The notes under the pieces are model-generated. The model saw only the letters and a list, made by a program, of their open reading frames with translations. It was not told where the DNA came from and ran no database searches. A DNA stretch of 64,000 nt from Pseudogymnoascus destructans (lineage: Eukaryota > Ascomycota > Leotiomycetes > Thelebolales > Thelebolaceae): contig NW_020167550.1 in NCBI RefSeq assembly GCF_001641265.1, positions 62,001-126,000 of the forward strand. The letters are read 5' to 3'. Position 1 is the stretch's first letter. The number at the start of each line of letters is the position of its first letter. Positions 11,868-22,065 of the stretch are shown in pieces. Position numbers and translations under genes: made by a program.

Positions 11868-12462
11868 TTATCCGGGACAGTCCGCAGCTTCGTGATGTAG
11901 GGGTGCACGATATCGTACCCCACTCTGGTGGGACATCATCATCCTTACGGTGACCCCTTTTTCTGGCTTAGTGAACTCCGGGGCAGTGGCGGAGTTGAAG
12001 CCGGTGAAGACGGAGGGGTCGGATAGCTCGGGGAGGAGAGAGGCAATGGGGGCGTCGAGGGAGAGGAGTTCGGGCTCTATGAGCTGCAGGAGGGAGATGG
12101 AGGTGAGGTGAGGAGTTTGGTGCAGGAGGCCACCCACATGACGGTGTCCGAAGAGATGGGTTTGGAGACGAGAGGGAAGGTGGGGTTTTCGGATTGGGTG
12201 CCCACGGATTTCGTGTAGATGATTCCTTGTGTTGATTAGCTATTGAATCTTTATGGTTTCGATTGATATAACAACGGGGGTATTTTAGGGGTTGATGAGG
12301 AGAAGGGTGAGGGGACATATCATCTTGATCAACAGCAATGGCAACAGAACTCGGGATCTCGCGTTCAGGACCTTGTGATGCAGCTTTCTCAAACCACTGC
12401 TCGAAGGCAAACATGGACGTTTGGGAAGCCACTGTCAAACTTATATCCTCACATATCGGCAT
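11868..12462 (-). pseudogene. Truncated class C beta-lactamase-like serine hydrolase
   Basis: The minus strand reads an N-terminus (FEQWFEKAASQGPEREIPSS), then after a degenerate intron IYTKSVGTQSENPTFPLVS, then WVASCTKLLTSISLLQL with the SxxK nucleophile motif (S-C-T-K), LDAPIASLLPEL and RMMMSHQSGVRY. These are landmarks of the beta-lactamase/transesterase family (EstB and LovD relatives). Homology stops just after the SHQSG motif, so the Tyr-x-Asn motif and the C-terminal half are missing. The intron (about 12228-12316) has a good acceptor (cacaag/GA), but where GTATGT is expected the donor reads ATATGT, a G-to-A loss. It is a dead 5' gene fragment; the native substrate is unknown. Confidence 0.7.
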
Positions 12463-12864
12463 TTCCTCTCAACTTATACCAAGTTATACCTCACACCTAG
12501 GCTGCGCACTACTCGCTCAATACTCTGCCTCCTATTCGTTTAGAAGTCAGTGTTACATATAAAGACTTACCTAGTCTCTAGATCGATTGCAGGGGGCAAG
12601 TTCTTAAGAAAGTCTAGGTATGTGTTCACTTTCTTCATAAGCCTTAAAGTCGACTTGTACGTAGACCTGTACTTTCGCTACTAGATAGAGAAGCCAAGCC
12701 CATGAACTTGCTAATTCTTTGTTAGTATTAGTTCTATAGTAGCGTTAGTGATTATACCATCGTTAAAGCATTAGCTTAGGCCTTAATCTTCATCTGTGCC
12801 TTCTTAATCTTTACCTTCCTAATGCCACTAGCTTCCTCATCCCTTCTCTACATTACTTCCTAGG
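12463..12864. other. AT-rich, TA-rich decayed sequence
   Basis: No coding frame or RNA gene is visible. The high density of TA and CTA steps resembles mutated transposon DNA such as RIP leaves, judged by eye only. Confidence 0.4.
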
Positions 12865-13111
12865 TGTAAGGACACAGGGCACCCAGCTCACAGTAATAGC
12901 ATATGGGAGTGCGAGTCGGAGGCTAAACGGATGCTATCCTATAGGTCTACTACAAAGGATACAAAAAAGATGATGAGGAACCCCGATGGGTCAATCCCCT
13001 TAAGTACCTGAAACGGGTCCGACTCGGCTAACCTGCCCTAACTCTCCCCACGTGACCGTAACCTGTCCGACTCAGATCTCTTCCGTCACTGAGGGCGGAG
13101 GAATCCTTACA
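12865..13111 (-). repeat. LTR of family C (247 bp), minus orientation
   Basis: On the plus strand it starts TGTAAGGA and ends TCCTTACA, perfect inverted ends with TG...CA. The plus-strand bases that follow (ctaccccccctcttaag) read on the minus strand as a polypurine tract directly before the LTR, so this is the 3' LTR of a minus-strand element rather than a clean solo LTR; the 5-bp flanks (ctagg, ctacc) do not match. A second copy with an internal duplication is the left LTR of gypsy B at 39616-39939. Confidence 0.8.
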
Positions 13112-13466
13112 CTACCCCCCCTCTTAAGAGAGTGTTTTGTTCGCGAAACACGCTGTGAGAATCATTTCCGCAACGTCTCCGAATCGTATCCGCGAAGCGT
13201 TCGGCTTGAACTTTCCGACGTATAAAAGGAGAAGTGGCTGTGCTAACGCGATTCGGAGTTCATTGTTGTAAGCCAGACTATGAGTACGCAGCCGCGCCCA
13301 GTTCTTCTTGTTGTCTCCAACAACAACGCCAGCGACCACCCCTCCGAGAACGGTAAGTGACCCCTTCTTGTGGATTGTTTGACAGTGTACTAATAAATTG
13401 GATAGTATATTTCCAAACCACAAGAACGAGTAGGTGATGGGAACGTGTTGGTGCGTGGGCGATAAC
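13112..13466 (+). other. Internal remnant of a family-C element with a promoter-like antisense first exon
   Basis: Reading away from the LTR on the plus strand there is a TATAAAAG box (13221-13228), an ATG at 13280 opening MSTQPRPVLLVVSNN, a consensus donor GTAAGT after 13352, a TACTAAT branch site near 13389 and an acceptor ending ATAG at 13405. The frame stops soon after, and an R1 insertion cuts the region at 13467. It sits where gypsy A carries its antisense gene, so it may be the truncated 5' end of a similar gene. That link is inference. Confidence 0.4.
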
Positions 13467-13509
13467 TGTAATGGTGGGTGCACCAGATGTGGGAATCTAG
13501 CCACCCAGG
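13467..13509 (-). repeat. End fragment of an older R1 element
   Basis: 43 bp starting TGTAATGG and ending CCACCCAGG, the terminal bases of R1 in minus orientation. The rest of this older copy is now at 20871-20926 and 19920-19934 because newer R1 insertions and an inversion split it. Confidence 0.75.
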
Positions 13510-14445
13510 TGTAATGGTGGGTGCACCAGATATGAGAATCTAGCCACCCAAGGAAGGGATGAATTTACTAAGACAACACACTGTCTTAGGAAACAGAGCC
13601 AAAGGGTTGTAGCTTAGACTATTCCACAACGCAGCAATCAGGTGTATGATGTGGTGAAGTGGTTTAGACAAGTTGCAACAAATGTTGAGTCTGAGAACTC
13701 AGGGGTAAGTCAGAGGTTAGCACCTCACTGACTTTTCAAAAACAGAGAATAACAAGATCAATGCTTGGAAGCTTGGAAAAGACGTAGAAGTATGTGCTAG
13801 TCGATTTACTGTATTGCCTGCTTGCCCTTTCTTAAGGAAAGGGCAATCCTATTTATGCCAAAGGAGTGTAGTTCTCTCATTTTCCATGACTTTCCATGAC
13901 TAACCAGGCTTGGTAAATGTATTAGAAATCAAGTGCGACCCACAACTAGCTTGCTAATCATGTAGTGAACGTAAGAGAATCCCATAGAACCATCTCTTGG
14001 GTTCCTAGCCTATAGGAAGTGAAAAGGAGGTCCAAGGTCAGAGTACCTATAGACAAATTATGTCATAACTTAACCAATCTTGTGGGTAACTAAGGAGCGA
14101 TGACGTGTAATGAATCATAGAGGGTTGTAGAAGCTTCTAGAGCTATCGTTCATGTTCCTAGGCCTCTAGTTGGTAGAGATATGCCATGTGGTAGTATTGA
14201 CCCACCCCCTTAAGGAGGAGATTTTCTTAATAACTTGTTCAATGAGTGTCCAAATGATATGCCGTGATGTATGTAGCATAAACAGATGTAGTAGAAGAGT
14301 TTGCAGCAATCGTTGAGTAGTATTGCTTCTGTTGTTGGTGTGATAAGCCAAGATATGTATGGTGACTTGTAGGTTTGAGGAGGAGATTTCTAAGTTTGCT
14401 CTTGAGTTTGATAGCAAACTGAGTGCAACGAATGTCAGTATGACA
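13510..14445 (-). mobile_element. Solo LTR-like element R1, copy a
   Basis: 936 bp. Element orientation starts TGTCATACTGACATTCG and ends CCACCATTACA, giving TG...CA ends typical of LTRs. Inside are a TATA-like CATAAATAGG and a perfect hairpin (GCCCTTTCCTTAAGAAAGGGC class). It has no coding capacity. Its two flanks do not match each other: CCAGG on the left (13505-13509) and ATATC on the right (14446-14450). Those flanks instead pair with the flanks of copy c, which marks an inversion breakpoint. Most likely solo LTRs of an unseen retrotransposon. Confidence 0.85.
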
Positions 14446-15840
14446 ATATCCTCGACCTAGATTCACAGGGGTTTTCGCCTAGGCTTCGTGCTGTTGAAGA
14501 TATGGCCAATCAATTACTCGCATCTCGAGGTGTGGGCAAGGTTGGAGTTAATTGGGCTTCCAACTTTGTTAAACGCCATGTTGAGCTTAAAACAAAGTTT
14601 AATCGCAAATACGACTATAAGAGAGCTCTATGTGAAGATGCAGAGCTCATAAAAGCATGGTTTACACTTGTACAAAACACTACTGCAAAGTATGGAATTA
14701 CTGATGCAGACATCTACAACTTTGATGAGACGGGTTTTCAAATGGGCATTATTACAACAGCAATGGTTGTTACAAACTCTGAATGGCAGAATCGACCTAA
14801 AGCAATTCAACCTGGAAACAGAGAGTGGGCAACAGTAATTCAAGGGATTAACGCGCAAGGATGGTCAATCCCACCATTCATTATTATGAGTGGGAAGAAC
14901 CATCTCTCAACATGGTATGATGAAGATATACCACAAGATTGGATTCTCGCAGTAAGTGAGAATGGATGGACGACAAATGAACTTGGATTTCAATGGATCC
15001 AACATTTTCATAAGCATACAAAGCATCGTACAGTTGGTGCACATCGCCTGTTAATTCTAGATGGCCATGAGAGTCACTATTCTTTACCGTTTGAGCAATA
15101 CTGTAAGGAGAATGGTATAATATTGCTTTATATGCCTCCGCACTCATCTCATCTACTTCAACCGCTTGATGTTAGTTGCTTTGGACCACTTAAGAAGGCA
15201 TATGGACGGCAAGTTGAGAGCTTAATCCGCACTCATATAAACCATGTTACGAAAGTTGAGTTTCTTCCTGCCTTTAAGCAGGCTTTCACAGACGCAATCA
15301 CAAAGCAGAACATCTGCAGTAGTTTTCGAGCTACAGGGCTAGTTCCATTCTGTCCTGATGTTGTGTTGTCACAGCTTGACATTCAACTATGGCCTTTAAC
15401 ACCACCAACCTTTGAGGATGCTTCATGGGAACCTAAAACACCACACAATCTAATAGAGCTAGCAAGTCAAACTACGCATCTTAAAGATCGCATTATATGC
15501 CATCAAAATAGCTCACCAACTCCTATTAACAATGCGCTAGACCAGTTGTTAAGAGGTGCTCAAACAATGGTGCATTCTGCTGTTCTAATGAAGGCGGAAG
15601 TTCAGGCCTTACAACAAGCAAATGAAGTTGCAAGTCAGCGCAAAAAGCGAAAAAAAAAAGCGTATACAACAAGGAGGGTGCCTTACAATTCAAGAAGGTC
15701 AGGATGTACTTGCTCACCTAGGTGTGGAAGAGCAGATATCTCAAGAACTACGACAGGGTGGTGGGGTTGAAAGACAGCAACGACGTTACAGAATGTGTGG
15801 TAAGACTGGGCATAATGCTCGCACATGTCAAAGGGATTAA
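14446..15840 (+). pseudogene. Pogo/Fot1-type DDE transposase, central and C-terminal part
   Basis: Encodes LDLDSQGFSPRLRAVEDMAN (end of the CENP-B-like DNA-binding region) followed by a DDE_1 catalytic core. The catalytic Asp residues lie in NFDETGF and LILDGHESH, with a third in LLQPLDVSCFG, a DD35D spacing that fits Fot1-like elements. The tail has a degenerate zinc knuckle (CGKTGHNARTC). The first frame ends at 15770, but the normal C-terminus (RIQQGGCLTIQEGQDVL) continues in the next frame to 15840, so a one-base change in the A-run near 15650 breaks the gene. The N-terminal parts lie at 21863-22065 and 28977-29009. A TIR follows at 15932-15972. Confidence 0.88.
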
Positions 15841-15931
15841 GAAGATACTATAGAATAGGTGTATAATTAATTTAATTGATTTTCTAGTCTATAGTTGTTG
15901 TTGTTAGAAAGTTTGTTAGGATCTGTCAATT

Positions 15932-15972
15932 GCGTGCGACACTCACTTGTATGCGACACTCGCTTGTGGACG
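15932..15972 (+). repeat. 3' terminal inverted repeat of the split Pogo element
   Basis: About 41 bp built from two sub-repeats (CACTCACTTGTATGCGAC, CACTCGCTTGTGGACG). It matches the end at 29045-29088, which also reads outward from its half of the transposase, as TIRs must. Confidence 0.8.
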
Positions 15973-16231
15973 TCGTTATTCAAAAATTATCTCCGTATAA
16001 AAGAAATAATAATTTTATACGCCACGACTTCCGTTACTGTAACTGTAGAGCTCAAATGCGCTAAACCGCATACGCACTAGCGTCGGAAGCGGGAGCCGAG
16101 GCTACCCTGGCGGCTGGGACTTTTGAGAGAGAAGGGATATACCACGACTGAAACGAACGAGCGAACAAGCGAATTGATAGTGACGAGAGGTTGAACTACG
16201 AATCGACACATCAAAACCATATAAAGACACC

Positions 16232-17132
16232 ATGGCCGCCCCACGCGCTTCCTCCCCCATCCTCCGCACCCTCCGCGCGCCGCTCACAGCAGCGCCCCGC
16301 CGTTCGATACAAAGCCGCCTGCCCTTATGCAGCGCGCGCTCATTCTGTGTGTCGGTGAACAGAATGGGGGGTTGGTGAATGGGAAGAAGAATGAGGGGGA
16401 GTTGGGGGTTGGGGAGCTGGAGGGGGCGGAGGGGGCGATGGCGCCGATTGTGAGGGTTGGGGAGGATGAGGGGACTATGAGGGCTAGGCTTGTTTGTGAG
16501 TGAACTTTTTTTTGTTGTTGGGGGGGGGGGAGTTGTGGTGGGGTTGGGGGTTGTCCGTGATGACCTTGGCCCAGGGAGCTTTCTTTGTCTTTCCAAAGAA
16601 CGAAGCGGAGCAAAAGGAGCCTCCCCTCCCCCTTCGGCCCAGCACAGCGCCCTTCTCAACCCCCTCCTCCCACCATCTCGATAAAAGACACAAGTTAATC
16701 CCCCACCCCACAGACCAATCCCGCAAACGCGGCATCCGCGAAGCCGACCTCCTCCTCTCCACCTTCGCCGACGCCCACCTCCCCAACATGACCCTCGCCC
16801 AAATGACCGCCTACGACCGCCTCCTCGATGAGAACGACTGGGACATTTATTACTGGGCTACTCAGCCCGAGGAGCCCGGGTCCACATCTGGCTCACGGGG
16901 AAAGGCCACGGGTCCTACATCAGGAAAGGCACCGGTGGATGAGAAGGGGGGGGGGATTGTGGAGCCGGCGAAGGGGGAGTGGGCGCAGACGCTGGGGACG
17001 TATAGGCCTGCGTATAGGCCTGTGCCGGGGAGGTGGGAGGGGAGTGAGATTTTGGGGAGGTTGAGGGAGCATGTTTGGTCGAGGAGGGCGGAGGGGGGGC
17101 AGGGGGGGGGATGGCGTTTATGCCCGGGTTGA
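16232..17132 (+). CDS. SDH5: Succinate dehydrogenase assembly factor 2 (Sdh5/EMI5), with apparent frameshifts
   Basis: Mitochondrial matrix factor needed for FAD attachment to the SDH flavoprotein of complex II. Exon 1 starts with a presequence (MAAPRASSPILRTLRAPLTA). The family-typical linker GELGVGELEGAEG...RVGEDEGTMRARL then follows in another frame, as if one G were missing from the six-G run at 16366-16371. The intron 16496-16713 (GTGAGT...CAG) rejoins LV to YQSRKRGIREADLLLSTFAD. The core NDWDIYYWATQPE and the tail TYRPAYRPVPGRWEGSEILGRLREHV are normal. A G-rich stretch near 17094-17110 may hide a second slip: the neighbouring frame gives MAFMPGLRG and ends at 17140. Either sequencing errors in G-runs or a decaying gene would explain this. 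It is the only host gene inside the inferred inversion. Identity is strong; whether it is functional is open. Confidence 0.82.
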
Positions 17133-17140
17133 GGGGGTAG

Positions 17141-17950
17141 AGGGGTGCTTGGGGGAGGAAGTGGGGGAAAGGGGGGGATGGTGTATGATAAGCGCCGTGG
17201 GGGGGTGGTAGGGTGTGTGTGATAAATAGAGGGAGGCAGTTTATTGTATAGTACGATATAGAAACCACATCCCGCGGCTTGATACAACATCACACTCCTG
17301 AACCTTGTTTGGGCGTTCGCATTCACCTCGGGCAACTGAGATGTGAAGCTTGCTTATTCTGTGGTGGTCTCATAAATTCTACGTTTGATGAGCGGCGACC
17401 TATTTGCTGCTTTAGACGCAAAGTCCGCTCCCCCGACCAACGAGTTTTCCTCAAAGTTGCAAAGCATAGATTAGATCTAGAAGGGCTCCAAGTTCGAATT
17501 TGATAGCACTTCGCCAAAAACAACCTCAAACCAAAGGACTTGAACCAGAGACCGAGTATGCACCGTATTCCAGGGAGGGTGCTGTCAAAGAGTATGTCCT
17601 ACATATCCTCATCTTAGGCTTTACAAGCCTCGTTAACATTTCACAGGGCCTCGAAAAAACACTATCTACGATGATATAAGGACTATTAAACAGTCGCGTC
17701 GAAACTTGGAAGCAAATGACTCGAAAATCCAGACACAACTTCACGCCCAGGATGAAAAATTTGATGCAATCCAGACATGACTTCACGCCCAGGATGGAAA
17801 ATTTGATGCACTAAAGGAGCGCGTATCTGGAATGGCTGAGAGCTTGTCAGGGTTGGTTGGGAATCTCAAGATAGCCAACCAGAATGGCATCTACCAAACA
17901 CAGTTGTGCCGTGAAGAGATTCAAAGGTACAAGTGGATTTAACACTTTGA
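17141..17950 (+). other. Decayed coding remnant with a tandem 42-bp duplication
   Basis: Discontinuous plus-strand frames give a Cys-containing piece near 17330-17500 (CEACLFCGGLINSTFDERR) and a coiled-coil-like piece near 17690-17940 (QSRRNLEANDSKIQTQL, then LKERVSGMAESLSGLVGNLK). The units at 17729-17770 and 17771-17812 are near-identical copies, and the second carries a TGA. No family is recognised. It may be the remains of a host gene or of a transposon. Confidence 0.35.
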
Positions 17951-19454
17951 TTAATATACAAACAGTCGTTCGATCGGAACCTATCGCAAGAGGCGTATAA
18001 TGCAAGAGGGTAGTCTCTCTATATAAGACAGAGAGGATATCCTTTAGAGTGCTAAGGTTGATGCTTAAGTCCATATAGAGGTGGCAAGTAAGACCACTTA
18101 GTAGGTGGGTTCTATAGGCTAACAGTAGCGCTATAGAGAATGTGACACTATAGGGCATAACACTTGTACATGCAAGAGGCACTAGGAATCAATTACAATT
18201 AAATAAGGATCATTATGTAGAGTGGTGTAGTAGTAGTTGTAGTAATAGTTAATTTTTGTGTTTTTGCTACCAACTTGCTTAGGATGCTAACTCACTTATG
18301 AAATACGTTACTTGTATTTGCTTTATTATGATTTCATATTTAGCCTCACATGCTTAGTATTAGTTTCTCAATATTAAAAGTTAAGAGTCTAAGCAATTCT
18401 AGAAATTGCTCAAAGTCTTTTATTAATAGCCTTTAGGAAAATACTGCCTACAATGGATGAAGTAAAGTTTTTAGAATTTAGTCAAAATGGTCTGACCTTA
18501 ATCGGCACTACTAATCTAAATGGATGTTCCATGGTCATGATCGTCTTAATATACAGCATGATTCTTGTCTATATTCCTCTACGCCTAAACGCTCATTCTT
18601 AGGATTAGCATGTGTCATAGGGGACTAATGGTTCTAAACTGCTAGTCTAAAGATTTTCTAACCTAGACTACAGTCTAGGTTAGAAAACCAGGCCAAACCA
18701 CCTAGACTAGTGTGGTTCCCTAGTGGTTTCTTAGCAAACTAGTAACTATCACATGTTCGATTAAGTCGTATAACACATAATAGGCTGCTAACTTTATCTA
18801 TATAATTCAGGTTGAGAGGTTTTTCATTAAAGTTCTACAACCTATCTACTTTGGCCTTTGCCTGCCTTTCCTTTCTATGTTAACCTCCTCTTAAACATTG
18901 TTGCCTAGAAACCTAAAGCCTGTTATGTAGAGGTGCATGGCCTACACAAATGAATTATCACACACTTTGCATAGATGGCAGCAAGTTAGGTCACTATACT
19001 AATTACTATAATGATTACTATAAACTTGTAGGTTCACTTACTTTCGAACTCCTTCATAAGCATTAACTCTGCAGCTTCTTAGAGCACAGTTACAGCAGAA
19101 GCTTAGAATTAGAAGTCTTCCTTAAGATTAACAATGATTTCTCTTATGATCTATAATAGAGGTGCATAGGGGATGAGAGGCTCTGTTGTCCTTTAGTATC
19201 TTCTAATCTCATAGAGGGCATCGACTGTTTTATGTTAGCAATGACTTTATAGTAATAATCATAGTAATCAACAAACCTATTTCTAACGACGCTTCTCCAC
19301 TAGCTTATTAGTAGCCTTTACACTTTTTCTACCTATAGGTGCTTTTCTAGCACCTTCTGTCCTCTCTTTTAGGTAGGCATCTTAGGCTCTTTTAGACAGG
19401 GTGGATAACTGTATTTAAGCCTAAGTTATGCAAAAAGTCTAGAAATCACCTATG
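17951..19454. other. AT-rich gene-free region
   Basis: 1.5 kb without any convincing reading frame, rich in TA and CTA steps, consistent with heavily mutated repeat DNA. It contains one strong palindrome at 18654-18687. Nothing else is recognised. Confidence 0.5.
18654..18687. repeat. Near-perfect palindrome, 16-bp arms, 2-nt centre
   Basis: The left arm TTTTCTAACCTAGACT is exactly complementary to the right arm AGTCTAGGTTAGAAAA, with AC between them. Confidence 0.9.
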
Positions 19455-19919
19455 TGTAACGCTGACTTCTAAATGATAGAAGACACAGAGGTTTCTTGCG
19501 TAAGGTTGACTTGACAGAGGAGGCAGGGGATTAGACACAAAGGCTTTCCAAGTAACACGTTACAGTATTGTAAAGAATACTATATTGGAAGCTCCTATCT
19601 AAGGAAATACTATCTACTTATATAGTGGCGTCGTGCCTAGTGGACTCCTGGGAACTCACTCGAGTCCTCGGAGTCCTGGACTCTTAGGATTCTTCTCATC
19701 ATCCTGCGAGTCCGTCACGTGCCTAGTGGACTCCTGGGAACTCACTCGAGTCCTCGGAGTCCTGGACTCTTAGGACTCTTCTCATCATCCTGCGAGTCCG
19801 TCACGTGATACTTTCGGAACTACTATTTCCCGCTGCCCCTCCAGGTACCAGGGCCGGTCTCATGCGACCTCCCTCCTTCCTGTCCTGTAGTTGGCCAGCC
19901 TTCTTGTTCCGTCGTAACA
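19455..19919 (-). repeat. Diverged solo LTR of gypsy A
   Basis: 465 bp, starting TGTAACGCTGAC and ending CCGTCGTAACA like the LTRs of the two full gypsy A copies, with both 86-bp internal repeat units. The middle (around 19495-19580) is diverged, so it is older. CTATG precedes it, and CTATG occurs one base after its right end, suggesting a 5-bp duplication with a one-base change. No internal region is present, so recombination has reduced it to a solo LTR. Confidence 0.85.
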
Positions 19920-19934
19920 GCTATGACCCTTTGG

Positions 19935-20870
19935 TGTAATGGTGGGTGCACCAGATGTGAGAATCTAGCCACTCAAGGAAGGGATGATTTTACTAAGACA
20001 ACACACTGTCTTAGGAAACAGAGCCAAAGGGTTGTAGCTTAGACTATTCCACAACGCAGCAATCAGGTGTGTGATGTAGTGAAGTGGTTCAGACAAGTTG
20101 CAACAAATGTTGAGTCTGGGAACTCAGGGGTAAGTCAGAGGTTAACACCTCACTGACTTTTCAGAAACAAGGAGTAACAAGATGAATGCTTGGAAGCTTG
20201 GAAAAGACGTGGAAGTATGTGATAGTCAATTTACTGTATCGCCTGCTTGCCCTTTCTTAAGGAAAGGGCAATCCTATTTATGCCAAAGGAGTGTAGTTCT
20301 CTCATTTTCCATGACTTTCCATGACTAACCAGGCTTGGTAAATGTATTAGAAATCAAGTGCGACCCACAACTAGCTTGCTAATCATGTAGTGAACGTAAG
20401 AGAATCCCATAGAACCATCTCTTAGGTTCCTAGCCTATAGGAAGTGAAAAGGAGGTCCAAGGTCAGAGTACCTATAGATAAATTATGTCATAACTTAACC
20501 AATCTTGTGGGTAACTAAGGAGCGATGACGTGTAATGAATCATAGAGGGTTGTAGAAGCTTCTAGAGCTATCGTTCATGTTCCTAGGCCTCTAGTTGGTA
20601 GAGATATGCCATGTGGTAGTATTGGCCCACCCCCTTAAGGAGGAGATTTTCTTAATAACTTGTTCAATGAGTGTTCAAATGATATGCCGTGATGTATGTA
20701 GCATAAACAGATGTAGTAGAAGAGTTTGCAGCAATCGTTGAGTAGTATTGCTTCTGTTGTTGGTGTGATAAGCCAAGATATGTATGGTGACTTGTAGGTT
20801 TGAGGAGGAGATTTCTAAGTTTGCTCTTGAGTTTGATAGCAAACTGAGTGCAACGAATGTCAGTATGACA
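19935..20870 (-). mobile_element. Solo LTR-like element R1, copy b
   Basis: 936 bp in the same orientation as copy a, flanked by a perfect 5-bp duplication TTTGG (19930-19934 and 20871-20875). It is inserted in an older R1 copy, whose sequence resumes on both sides (gctatgaccctttgg, then ctctgtttcctaagac). It forms one arm of a ~1.9-kb inverted repeat with copy c. Confidence 0.88.
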
Positions 20871-20926
20871 TTTGGCTCTGTTTCCTAAGACAGTGTGTTG
20901 TGTTCGTAAAATCATCCCTTCCCTGG
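20871..20926 (+). repeat. 56-bp fragment of an older R1 between two inverted R1 copies
   Basis: Reads tttggctctgtttcctaag and on to cccttccctgg, the R1 sequence near its right end. Its right-hand CCTGG is the complement of the CCAGG beside R1 copy a, which ties the two sites together. Confidence 0.8.
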
Positions 20927-21862
20927 TGTCATACTGACATTCGTTGCACTCAGTTTGCTATCAAACTCAAGAGCAAACTTAGAAATCTCCTCCTCAAACC
21001 TACAAGTCACCATACATATCTTGGCTTATCACACCAACAACAGAAGCAATACTACTCAACGATTGCTGCAAACTCTTCTACTACATCTGTTTATGCTACA
21101 TACATCACGGCATATCATTTGGACACTCATTGAACAAGTTATTAAGAAAATCTCCTCCTTAAGGGGGTGGGTCAATACTACCACATGGCATATCTCTACC
21201 AACTAGAGGCCTAGGAACATGAACGATAGCTCTAGAAGCTTCTACAACCCTCTATGATTCATTACACGTCATCGCTCCTTAGTTACCCACAAGATTGGTT
21301 AAGTTATGACATAATTTGTCTATAGGTACTCTGACCTTGGACCTCCTTTTCACTTCCTATAGGCTAGGAACCCAAGAGATGGTTCTATGGGATTCTCTTA
21401 CGTTCACTACATGATTAGCAAGCTAGTTGTGGGTCGCACTTGATTTCTAATACATTTACCAAGCCTGGTTAGTCATGGAAAGTCATGGAAAATGAGAGAA
21501 CTACACTCCTTTGGCATAAATAGGATTGCCCTTTCCTTAAGAAAGGGCAAGCAGGCAATACAGTAAATCGACTAGCACATACTTCTACGTCTTTTCCAAG
21601 CTTCCAAGCATTGATCTTGTTATTCTCTGTTTTTGAAAAGTCAGTGAGGTGCTAACCTCTGACTTACCCCTGAGTTCTCAGACTCAACATTTGTTGCAAC
21701 TTGTCTAAACCACTTCACCACATCATACACCTGATTGCTGCGTTGTGGAATAGTCTAAGCTACAACCCTTTGGCTCTGTTTCCTAAGACAGTGTGTTGTC
21801 TTAGTAAATTCATCCCTTCCTTGGGTGGCTAGATTCTCATATCTGGTGCACCCAACATTACA
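20927..21862 (+). mobile_element. Solo LTR-like element R1, copy c
   Basis: 936 bp in plus orientation (TGTCATACTG...CATTACA), inverted relative to copies a and b. The flanks are CCTGG on the left and GATAT on the right, which do not match each other. They match, as complements, the two flanks of copy a. It was originally inserted in the Pogo transposase gene. Confidence 0.85.
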
Positions 21863-22065
21863 GATATGTTGAATAACAACTGATTCTTCTAAGCAAGTGA
21901 GTTTTTGAGTTTTTGGTGTAATGTCGCGTCGTGGGCGTATTCCCTTTAGGCGCCTCTCAAGTAGCTTAGGACAGACATTTGAGGCCTTTGCAGCTGCCCT
22001 AATGCTATTAAATTGGCGTAATCTAATAGCTTCGATAGCAATATATATTCTACCTTCAAGATTAG
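21863..22065 (-). pseudogene. Pogo/Fot1 transposase N-terminal helix-turn-helix fragment
   Basis: The minus strand encodes RIYIAIEAIRLRQFNSIRAA, then AKASNVCPKLLERRLKGIRP and a tail ending EESVVIQHI, a Psq/CENP-B-like HTH as in Pogo transposases. It ends with ATATC at an R1 element, and the codon frame continues exactly into CTCGACCTAGAT at 14451 once one ATATC is removed. On the other side it is cut by gypsy A copy 1 with the duplication ATTAG. It is therefore the middle piece of one transposase gene. Confidence 0.82.

Noticed and set aside
13124..13504. 126-codon minus-strand frame between LTR C and R1
   Set aside because: Part of it is R1 end sequence and no domain is seen; the opposite strand has promoter and splice signals instead.
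16102..16659. 185-codon minus-strand frame opposite SDHAF2
   Set aside because: Proline/Ser-rich shadow; the plus strand has unmistakable SDHAF2 motifs.
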